Source: Ilumatobacteraceae bacterium
Lineage (GTDB): Bacteria > Actinomycetota > Acidimicrobiia > Acidimicrobiales > Ilumatobacteraceae
Reading direction: 5' to 3'
Assembly (NCBI GenBank): GCA_007122945.1
Contig: SKSP01000545.1
Coordinates: 1 to 7,348, forward strand
DNA length: 7,348 nt
Each line of letters opens with the position of its first letter. Positions within the stretch are counted from its first letter, which is position 1. Under the pieces are notes generated by a model, which had not been told where the DNA came from, did no database searches, and saw only the letters and a list, made by a program, of their open reading frames with translations. The position numbers and the translations under genes were made by a program. Below, in pieces: positions 1 to 5,403 of this stretch.

Positions 1-111
1 CAGCGACACAGAGTCGCTCGACCACCGACGCCAGGCGACCACGATCCGCACCCCAGCGACACAGAGTCGCTGAGTGCCGACATGCCCGGCAGCCAACGAC
101 ACAGAGTCACC
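1..111. repeat. Three copies of an 18-bp hairpin-forming repeat
   Basis: The unit CAGCGACACAGAGTCGCT occurs at 1-18 and 54-71 (identical) and at 94-111 (15 of 18 matching). Each perfect copy is an inverted repeat, with arms AGCGAC and GTCGCT around a 5-nt loop (ACAGA). The copy at 54-71 gains a seventh pair with the G at 72. Spacers are 35 and 22 bp and are not alike, so this is neither a simple tandem repeat nor a CRISPR array. The first copy begins at the window edge, so the group may continue to the left. It lies 72 bp beyond the thrC stop codon. I do not see the motif elsewhere in the window. It could be a dispersed intergenic repeat family, a set of transcript-end hairpins, or a protein-binding site; the sequence alone does not decide. 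Confidence 0.8.
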
Positions 112-138
112 AGGCGGCCGGTGGACCTGGGCGATGGC

Positions 139-193
139 GGCGGCCGGGGGTGGCGGCCGGGGGTGGTGGTCAGGGGGTCTGGTCAGGGGGTGT
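139..193. repeat. G-rich 13-bp tandem duplications at the 3' end of thrC
   Basis: Two adjacent duplications are visible. GGCGGCCGGGGGT is present at 139-151 and 152-164 (perfect). GGTCAGGGGGTCT at 168-180 is repeated at 181-193 with one mismatch. The result is a series of G runs on the plus strand (146-150, 159-163, 173-177, 186-190 and 194-199). The second duplication contains the thrC stop codon (183-185 read on the minus strand), so the extra copy lies just after the gene and leaves the protein end unchanged. Such repeats usually arise by replication slippage. Confidence 0.8.
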
Positions 194-200
194 GGGGGGT
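164..200 (-). terminator. Candidate Rho-utilisation (C-rich, G-poor) site at the end of thrC
   Basis: Read as thrC mRNA, these 37 nt contain 23 C, 9 A, 2 U and only 3 G, which is extreme even for this high-GC region. C-rich, G-poor, unstructured RNA just at or after a stop codon is the established character of Rho-loading (rut) sites. The hairpin repeats at 111-94, 71-54 and 18-1 lie downstream and could protect a trimmed 3' end. None of them is followed by a U tract, so a classical intrinsic terminator is not supported. Assignment as a terminator is inference from composition and position. Confidence 0.35.
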
Positions 201-1568
201 GCGCGAGACCGAGGCGACGAACGTCTGGACGGCGGCGAGGTCGTTCGGCAGTGACACGGTCCGCTCGGGGCGCTCGAACAGGTCGGCGAGGTGGTCGGGC
301 AGGGCCGGCCGCACGCCGGTGGCACGCTCGACGGCATCGGGGAACTTCGCCGGGTGCGCCGTCGCCGTCGTGACGATCGGGTGCGCGCCACCGAGCCGTC
401 GGGCGGCGCCCACCCCGGTGGCGGTGTGCGGGTCGATCAGCATCCCGGTCTCGGCGTGCACGCGGGCGATCTCCTCGAGGGTCTCGTCGTCGTCGACGCG
501 CGCCGCCCGGAACGACCCCTCGATCCACTCGCGTCGCTGGTCCGCCTCGACGTCGAGCCGGCCGGTCGAACGGAACCGCCGGAGCTGCTCGGCCGTCATC
601 CCGCCGTCGCGCCCGTTCATCTCGAACAGCAGGCGCTCGAAGTTCGACGACACCTGGATGTCCATGCTCGGACTCAGCGTCGGGACGACGTCGCGGGTCG
701 ACATGTCACCGCCGGCCACGAAGCGCGTCAGGATGTCGTTCCGGTTCGACGCCACGACGAAGTCGGCGATCGGTGCCCCACAGCGACGGGCGATCCACCC
801 GGCGAGGACGTTGCCGAAGTTCCCGGTCGGGACGCAGAACGTGACCGGCCCGGCGAGCGCGGTCGACGCCGTCACGTAGTACACGACCTGGGCCATCACC
901 CGCGCCCAGTTGATCGAGTTGACCGCCGAGAGGTTCAACCGCTCGCGGAACCCGGCGTCGGCGAACATCGCCTTCACGAGGTCCTGGCAGTCGTCGAACG
1001 TGCCGTCGACCGCCACGGTGTGCACGTTGGGGCTGTCGACCGTCGTCATCTGGCGGCGTTGCACCTCGCTCGTGCGCCCGGCGGGGTAGAGGATCACGAT
1101 GTCGAGGTGCTCGCAGCCGGCCACGCCGTCGATCGCGGCCGAGCCGGTGTCGCCACTCGTCGCGCCGACGATCGTCACGTGTCGGTCGCGCTCGCCGAGC
1201 ACGTGGTCGAACAACCGGCCGACGAGCTGCAGGGCGACGTCCTTGAACGCCAGCGTCGGACCGTGGAAAAGCTCGAGCAGCCAGTGGTGGTGATCCACCT
1301 GGACGAGCGGGGTCACCGCCGGGTGGCGGAACGTCGCGTAGGACTCGTCACAGAGCCGGGCGAGGGTCGCGTCGTCGAGGTCGTCGCCGACGAACGGCGC
1401 CATCAACCGGGCCGCCGCGGCCGGATACGGCAGCCCCGAGATCGAACCGACGGGCAGCTCCGGCCACTCCGCCGGCACGTAGAGCCCGCCGTCGGGGGCG
1501 AGTCCGGCGAGCAGCACGTCGGCGAACCCGAGGTCGGGCGCCTCACCGCGGGTCGAGACGTACCTCAT
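183..1568 (-). CDS. thrC: Threonine synthase (long, N-terminal-domain type)
   Basis: A 461-residue cytoplasmic PLP enzyme that converts O-phospho-L-homoserine to L-threonine, the last step of threonine synthesis. The start MRYVSTRG, followed by LLAGLAPDGGLYVP (19-32), is the typical Thr_synth_N domain. HGPTLAFKD (102-110) carries the PLP Schiff-base lysine K109. GATSGDTGSAA (135-145) and PTGNFGN (247-253, phosphate-binding loop) are catalytic-domain motifs, and AVNSINWARVMAQVVYY (215-231) is strongly conserved in the family. Length and N-terminal domain match the E. coli, yeast and Corynebacterium glutamicum form rather than the roughly 360-residue mycobacterial form. ATG start 13 bp after the hom stop suggests co-transcription; I see no clear Shine-Dalgarno sequence in that gap. 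No thrB follows before the left edge. The last codons are shaped by a C-rich repeat (ending RTPHTP). Confidence 0.96.
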   Translation of the reverse strand: MRYVSTRGEAPDLGFADVLLAGLAPDGGLYVPAEWPELPVGSISGLPYPAAAARLMAPFVGDDLDDATLARLCDESYATFRHPAVTPLVQVDHHHWLLELFHGPTLAFKDVALQLVGRLFDHVLGERDRHVTIVGATSGDTGSAAIDGVAGCEHLDIVILYPAGRTSEVQRRQMTTVDSPNVHTVAVDGTFDDCQDLVKAMFADAGFRERLNLSAVNSINWARVMAQVVYYVTASTALAGPVTFCVPTGNFGNVLAGWIARRCGAPIADFVVASNRNDILTRFVAGGDMSTRDVVPTLSPSMDIQVSSNFERLLFEMNGRDGGMTAEQLRRFRSTGRLDVEADQRREWIEGSFRAARVDDDETLEEIARVHAETGMLIDPHTATGVGAARRLGGAHPIVTTATAHPAKFPDAVERATGVRPALPDHLADLFERPERTVSLPNDLAAVQTFVASVSRTPHTP

Positions 1569-1581
1569 GCCGACCGCGCAC

Positions 1582-2901
1582 TCACGTGATCACGCGCAAC
1601 AGACCGCCGATGCGCCGCACGACGTCGAGGTCCCGCAGCTCGCGCACCGTCGCCTGGACGTCGGCCTCCCGGGCCTCGTGGGTGATGAACACCAGCCGGG
1701 CATCGGGGCCGATGCCTTCCTGCTCGGCGGCGCGGATGCTGACGTCGTGGCGGGCGAACACCCCGGTCACGGCGTGCAACACCCCAGGGCGGTCGGCCAC
1801 CTCGAGACCGAGCAGGTACTCCGCGCTGGTCTCGTCGATCGGGCGGATCGGGAGCTGGGCGAACGAGCCGGCCGTGCCGTGGGTGCCCTTGCGCAGGTTG
1901 ATCGCCGCGTCGATGACGTCGCCGAAGACGGCACTCGCGGTCGGCATCCCCCCGGCACCGCGGCCGTAGAACATGAGCGAGCCGACCGCATCACCCTCGA
2001 CGAACACCGCGTTGTAGCTCTCGCGCACGCTCGCGAGCGGATGGTGCAGCGGCACCATCGCCGGGTGCACCCGAACGGCGACCTCGAGCGTCTCGGGGTC
2101 CTGCTCGGCGATCCCGAGCAGCTTCACCACGTAACCGAGTCGCTGGGCGACGGCGATGTCGCCCGCGGTGATCCCGCTGATCCCCTCGTGGTAGACGTCG
2201 CCGGCGACGACCTTGGCGCCGAACGCGATCGACGCCATGATCGCCGTCTTGGCCCCGGCGTCGTACCCCTCGACGTCGGCGGTCGGGTCGCGTTCGGCGT
2301 ACCCGAGCCGCTGCGCCTCGGCGAGCGCGTCGCCGTAGTCGGCGCCCTCCTCGGTCATCTTCGTCAAGATGTAGTTGGTCGTTCCGTTGACGATGCCCAT
2401 CACGCGGCGGACCGGTTCGCCCCGGAGGCTCTCGCGCAACGCCCGGATGAGCGGGATGCCGCCGGCGACGGCCGCTTCGAACAACAGATCGACGGCGTGT
2501 GCGTCGGCGGTGGCGAACAGCTCGGTGCCGACGTTCGCGAGCAGCTCCTTGTTCGCCGTGACGACCGGCTTCCCCGCGGTCAGCGCGGCGACGGTGAGCT
2601 CGCGGGCGGGCTCGATGCCGCCGATCACCTCCACCACGAGGTCGACGTCCGGGTCGGCGACGAGCCCGCGGGCATCTCGGGTCAGCACGCCGTCGGGGAG
2701 CTCGACGTCGCGGTCGCGCGCCATGTTCCGCACGGCGACCCGGGTGACCTCGAGGCGCACACCCGTGCGTTGTTCGACGGTGTCGGCCTGCTGCATCACG
2801 AGCTGCACGAACGCCGCGCCGACGTTGCCACACCCGAGCACACCGATGCGCACGGTCCCGGCGGCGTCGGGGGCCGGATGAGAGCTCGTCGCGTCGTCCA
2901 C
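1582..2901 (-). CDS. hom: Homoserine dehydrogenase with C-terminal ACT domain
   Basis: A 439-residue cytoplasmic enzyme that reduces L-aspartate 4-semialdehyde to L-homoserine with NAD(P)H, at the branch point to threonine and methionine. The Rossmann fold starts at residue 17 with GCGNVG (23-28). KPVVTANKELL (111-121) contains the conserved NK pair with K118. NGTTNYILTKM (172-182) and ERDPTADVEGYDAGAK (203-218) form the substrate and catalytic region, with D214 and K218 matching the catalytic Asp and Lys of the family. Residues about 363-439 (LGLEVADRPGVLHAVTGVFA onward) form an ACT domain, usually linked to threonine feedback inhibition. The start is GTG at 2901; a second GTG at residue 17 is possible but would leave nothing ahead of the Rossmann strand. 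A TANNNT box 8 nt upstream suggests a leaderless transcript. Probably the first gene of a hom-thrC operon. Confidence 0.96.
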   Translation of the reverse strand: MDDATSSHPAPDAAGTVRIGVLGCGNVGAAFVQLVMQQADTVEQRTGVRLEVTRVAVRNMARDRDVELPDGVLTRDARGLVADPDVDLVVEVIGGIEPARELTVAALTAGKPVVTANKELLANVGTELFATADAHAVDLLFEAAVAGGIPLIRALRESLRGEPVRRVMGIVNGTTNYILTKMTEEGADYGDALAEAQRLGYAERDPTADVEGYDAGAKTAIMASIAFGAKVVAGDVYHEGISGITAGDIAVAQRLGYVVKLLGIAEQDPETLEVAVRVHPAMVPLHHPLASVRESYNAVFVEGDAVGSLMFYGRGAGGMPTASAVFGDVIDAAINLRKGTHGTAGSFAQLPIRPIDETSAEYLLGLEVADRPGVLHAVTGVFARHDVSIRAAEQEGIGPDARLVFITHEAREADVQATVRELRDLDVVRRIGGLLRVIT

Positions 2902-2909
2902 GACGGGCG

Positions 2910-2915
2910 AGGCTA
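2910..2915 (-). promoter_or_regulatory. Candidate -10 box for a leaderless hom transcript
   Basis: On the minus strand TAGCCT fits the actinobacterial TANNNT -10 pattern and ends 8 nt before the GTG start of hom. Transcription would then begin at or next to the start codon. There is no Shine-Dalgarno sequence in this short space, which agrees with a leaderless message. I see no convincing -35 element. Confidence 0.4.
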
Positions 2916-2962
2916 ACCGGACGTGGTCCGCGCCGAACAGGCCGATTCCTGCGACCGAGGGC

Positions 2963-2968
2963 TACTTT
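2963..2968 (+). promoter_or_regulatory. Candidate -10 box for a leaderless transcript of the MDMPI-like gene
   Basis: TACTTT fits TANNNT and ends 7 nt before the ATG at 2976, placing the expected transcription start on the ATG. The sequence just before the start is pyrimidine-rich (TTTTCCCCC) and contains no Shine-Dalgarno sequence. It is divergent from the hom box inside a 74-bp spacer. No good -35 hexamer is evident. Confidence 0.42.
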
Positions 2969-2975
2969 TCCCCCG

Positions 2976-3581
2976 ATGCCCCCCAGCACCACCACCGAGA
3001 CCACCAGCAGCCTGCGGCGGGCCGGCGACGGGTTCACCGGCCTCGTGGCGAAGGTCGGCGCCGACCAGTGGGACCTCCCGACCCCGTGTCCCGACTGGCC
3101 GGTCCGGCAACTCGTCGGCCACGTCGTGGCGTCCAGCGCGATGGCCACCGCCCTCGTCCGGGGCGCGAGCAGGAACGCGGCGATCGCGTTGCTGGGGGTC
3201 GACGAGCTCGGCGACGACCCGTTCGACGCGGTGTGTCGCGTCCTCGACGACCAGGCCCGCGCCTTCGACGACGTCGACCGGCCGCTCGCCGAACTCCGAT
3301 GCGATCACCCGGCCGGCCCCATGTCCGCTCGTCAGCTGCTCGACTTCCGGGTCGGCGACCTCGTGGTCCACACGTGGGATCTCGCGGTGGCGATCAGCGC
3401 CGACACCGCGCTCGATCCGGACCTCGTCGAGGAGGTGTGGGGCGCCATGCGGCCGATGACGGCGTTCATCGGCCAGCTCGGCGTGTTCGGCGCCGGCCCG
3501 AGCGGCGCGCTCGACGACGAGGCCCCCCTGCAGGCCCGCCTGCTCGACCTCACGGGCCGCCGCCCCGGACGCCGCGTCTAG
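2976..3581 (+). CDS. DinB/MDMPI-like (TIGR03086-type) metal-binding protein
   Basis: A 201-residue protein of the mycothiol-dependent maleylpyruvate isomerase N-terminal / DinB-like four-helix family, common in actinobacteria and mostly uncharacterised. Family hallmarks are TPCPDWPVRQLVGHV (36-50) and GDLVVHTWDLAVA (127-139). By alignment to the family pattern, likely metal ligands are H49, D128 and H132; the DxxxH pair replaces the more usual ExxxH of the isomerase. The C-terminal part (about 150-201) is helical and ends in a basic tail. No signal peptide or membrane segment is seen. Members are thought to be thiol-dependent enzymes or metal-binding proteins, but the substrate here cannot be read from sequence. 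It is followed after 10 bp by a crotonase-family gene on the same strand, hinting at a shared role in acyl-CoA or small-acid metabolism (inference). Confidence 0.85.
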   Translation: MPPSTTTETTSSLRRAGDGFTGLVAKVGADQWDLPTPCPDWPVRQLVGHVVASSAMATALVRGASRNAAIALLGVDELGDDPFDAVCRVLDDQARAFDDVDRPLAELRCDHPAGPMSARQLLDFRVGDLVVHTWDLAVAISADTALDPDLVEEVWGAMRPMTAFIGQLGVFGAGPSGALDDEAPLQARLLDLTGRRPGRRV

Positions 3582-3584
3582 GGT
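3579..3584 (+). promoter_or_regulatory. Candidate -10 box overlapping the upstream stop codon
   Basis: TAGGGT begins with the TAG stop of the MDMPI-like gene, fits TANNNT, and ends 7 nt before the ATG at 3592. It could drive a separate leaderless transcript of the crotonase gene. The same bases also include AGGG (3580-3583), 8 nt from the start, which could instead act as a weak Shine-Dalgarno sequence for a two-gene message. The stop codon alone supplies two of the three matched bases, so chance is a real possibility. Confidence 0.3.
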
Positions 3585-3591
3585 CCCGGCG

Positions 3592-4410
3592 ATGCAGGCA
3601 CCCACGTTCGAGACGCTCCGCGTCACCGTCGACCCCGATCACCCCGTCGCCACCCTCGAACTGCACCGGCCCGACAAGCTCAACGCCCTCTCCCGCCAGC
3701 TGCTGTCCGAGCTGGTCGAGGCGTGCGCGTGGCTCGACCAGCAGCATGCGCTCAAGACGGTCGTCGTGCAGGGCGCCGGCAGGAGCTTCTCCGCCGGGTT
3801 CGACCTGGGCGACTTCTCCAACCCCGATCCCGACATGTCGCCGCGCGACGCGGCGGACCTCGGACGGCTGGCCACGGAGGCGCTCACCGACGTGCGTCAG
3901 CTGACCGTCGCCGCGGTGCACGGCCACTGCGTCGGAGGCGGCGTCGTCCTCGTCGGCGCGTGCGATCTGCGTATCGCCGCGGCCGATACGCGGTTCTCGA
4001 TCCCCGAGGTCGACCTCGGCATCCCGCTCGCGTGGGGTGGGATCCCACGGCTCGTGCGCGAGATCGGACCGGCGCTCACGAAGGAGCTCGTGCTGACGTG
4101 TCGGCCGTTCGATGCCGAGGAGGCCCGATCGCTCGGGTTCGTCAACCGCGTGGTCCCCACCGACGACCCCGAGGCCGATCCCGACGGCGGCGCGGCGGCG
4201 CGGCGGGCCGCCACCGACCTGGCGCGCGAGCTGGCGTCCAAGGCCGGCTACTCGCTGCGCTCCACCAAGCAGCAGGTGAACGCGGCGACCGAGGAGCTCG
4301 TCGGTACCCGTCGCAACGCCGCCGATGCCGACGCCCTCGTCGTCGCGATGGGCGACCCCGAGTCGCGCGAGGTCTCCCGCCGGTACCTCGAACAGCGCAC
4401 CCGCCGTTGA
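3592..4410 (+). CDS. Enoyl-CoA hydratase/isomerase family protein (crotonase fold)
   Basis: A 272-residue crotonase-superfamily protein acting on acyl-CoA thioesters in the cytoplasm. The early motif ELHRPDKLNALS (23-34) and the oxyanion-hole segments SFSAGFDL (65-72) and HGHCVGGGVVLVGACDLRIA (110-129) are diagnostic. They are followed by FSIPEVDLGIPLAWGGIPRL (135-154) and the C-terminal helices. Of the two catalytic glutamates of rat enoyl-CoA hydratase, the Glu164 equivalent is kept (E139), but the Glu144 position is valine (V119). Classical hydratase chemistry is therefore uncertain; isomerase, thioesterase or another crotonase reaction is possible. Length is normal for the family. The start ATG is 10 bp after the upstream stop, giving a compact two-gene unit, and the stop lies 10 bp from the convergent stop of the di-iron protein gene. 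Confidence 0.9.
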   Translation: MQAPTFETLRVTVDPDHPVATLELHRPDKLNALSRQLLSELVEACAWLDQQHALKTVVVQGAGRSFSAGFDLGDFSNPDPDMSPRDAADLGRLATEALTDVRQLTVAAVHGHCVGGGVVLVGACDLRIAAADTRFSIPEVDLGIPLAWGGIPRLVREIGPALTKELVLTCRPFDAEEARSLGFVNRVVPTDDPEADPDGGAAARRAATDLARELASKAGYSLRSTKQQVNAATEELVGTRRNAADADALVVAMGDPESREVSRRYLEQRTRR

Positions 4411-4420
4411 CCCGCGACGG

Positions 4421-5362
4421 TCAGTCGATCGCCGCGGTGCGCCGTTCGGCGCGGGCGAGCTCGAGACACTCGAGCAGGTTGGTCCGGACGAAGGGCGGGA
4501 GGGTGTCGCCGTCGTTCTTCGCGAGCAACTCGTCGGCCACGGCCTGGACGACCTCGGCCACCGACGGGTTCTCGGGGTCGTGCTCCAGCTCGAGCAGCAC
4601 CTCGCCGAGCGGCGCCTTGTCGGGCTTCTGACCGGCACCCACCGGCGAGTAGGTGTGCACGATCAGCAACCGCACGGCGGCGAGCTTCCACGACGACATC
4701 CGGTGACGCAGCTGACGCGCGTAGGTGCGGTAGTAGCCGAGGTGGAGGGATTCGTCGCGCCGCATCGGGGCGAGCAACGTGTCGGCGAGATCGTGCTGGT
4801 CGAGCTCCCGGCAGATCTCGGCCATCCGCGTGTAGGCGGCCATCGCCAACCGCTCGTTGATCGCCCCGATCGAGTGGTACGTGAGCGAGACCATCTCGTA
4901 CGCGTTCGCCGACAGCCGGCCGAGCATCCCCGCGAGCCGGTTGTGGGGTGGCACGGTGTCGGACGGCCGGGCCTCGTAGGTCGGGAGACCGAGCCGCCGG
5001 AGCAGGATCTCGAGCGCCGTCCCGTGGCCGCGCTCGTCGGGCACCCACACCTCGAGGAACCGGCCGTCGTAGTCGTCGGTGGCGTACGGGAGCAGGGTCT
5101 CGATGCCGAGGTCGGCGACCTCGGCCTCGACGCGCTGCGAGTAACGGATCGACGCGGCCAGCCGGTCGGCCAACACGTCGACGGCGTCGAGACGGGCGAC
5201 GGTCCGCTCCACGTCGTCGAGGTCGAGGGCGACCTTCGTCTCGAGCGCGCCGACGCGCCGCTCGAGCGCCTCGTTCGACTCGTCGACGAGCGCCGGGCGG
5301 CGGCCGACGCGGCGTCGTCCCGAGGCCGGACGGTCCGGAGTGGTCGGTGATGGCCCCTCCAT
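4421..5362 (-). CDS. Ferritin-like, acyl-ACP-desaturase-like di-iron protein (uncharacterised)
   Basis: A 313-residue soluble protein of unknown substrate. Its first 25 residues or so are Pro- and Arg-rich and probably disordered; residues 28-80 are heptad-like and helical. The core has carboxylate and histidine spacing like the soluble acyl-ACP desaturase / ferritin superfamily. IETLLPY (87-93) gives E88, WVPDERGHG (106-114) gives E110xxH113, a helix at 153-186 gives E170, and RRDESLHLGYY (201-211) gives E204xxH207. This resembles the plant desaturase set E105, E143xxH146, E196 and E229xxH232. The order and the last two intervals agree well, while the first interval is shorter. No signal peptide or membrane segment is seen. 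It might be a fatty-acyl desaturase or another di-iron oxygenase; the family call is motif-based inference. The ATG start is 41 bp after the lysA stop, so it may have its own promoter or be read through from lysA. Confidence 0.75.
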   Translation of the reverse strand: MEGPSPTTPDRPASGRRRVGRRPALVDESNEALERRVGALETKVALDLDDVERTVARLDAVDVLADRLAASIRYSQRVEAEVADLGIETLLPYATDDYDGRFLEVWVPDERGHGTALEILLRRLGLPTYEARPSDTVPPHNRLAGMLGRLSANAYEMVSLTYHSIGAINERLAMAAYTRMAEICRELDQHDLADTLLAPMRRDESLHLGYYRTYARQLRHRMSSWKLAAVRLLIVHTYSPVGAGQKPDKAPLGEVLLELEHDPENPSVAEVVQAVADELLAKNDGDTLPPFVRTNLLECLELARAERRTAAID

Positions 5363-5370
5363 GCCGCCCG

Positions 5371-5376
5371 TTTCTA
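5371..5376 (-). promoter_or_regulatory. Weak candidate -10 box upstream of the di-iron protein gene
   Basis: On the minus strand TAGAAA ends 8 nt before the ATG at 5362, the same spacing as the hom candidate, but its last base departs from TANNNT. It overlaps one arm of a short inverted repeat (CGTTTC at 5369-5374, GAAACG at 5395-5400). No Shine-Dalgarno sequence of normal strength is seen before this start. Evidence is weak. Confidence 0.2.
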
Positions 5377-5403
5377 CCCCATCCGGCGGCCTCGGAAACG
5401 CAC

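Noticed and set aside
54..72. Classical intrinsic terminator
   Set aside because: The hairpin is good, but the sequence after it in the thrC direction is G/C-rich with no U tract; the same holds in the other direction.
1..83. Possible small minus-strand reading frame starting at 83 and running off the left edge
   Set aside because: It consists mostly of the hairpin repeats, has no ribosome site or TANNNT box at the right distance, and gives no recognisable peptide. A plus-strand frame ending at 73 was rejected for the same reason.
1..111. CRISPR array
   Set aside because: Repeats are only 18 bp, spacers are 35 and 22 bp, only three units are present and no cas gene is nearby.
1..879. Long open plus-strand frame from the left edge through the thrC region
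   Set aside because: Almost all of it is antisense to thrC, whose protein has intact family motifs. The translation is Arg/Ser/Pro-rich with no recognisable domain, as expected for a shadow frame in high-GC DNA.
291..1589. 432-codon plus-strand open frame antisense to thrC
   Set aside because: It is the complement of a well-supported gene; its His/Arg/Val-rich, low-complexity product is typical of antisense frames at this GC content.
1567..2916. 449-codon plus-strand open frame antisense to hom
   Set aside because: Hom has complete catalytic and ACT motifs in the other strand; this frame shows no domain or plausible start context.
2902..2975. Riboswitch, T-box or leader-peptide attenuator ahead of hom
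   Set aside because: The spacer is only 74 bp, shared with a divergent gene, and I see no conserved leader structure or run of Thr/Ile/Met codons.
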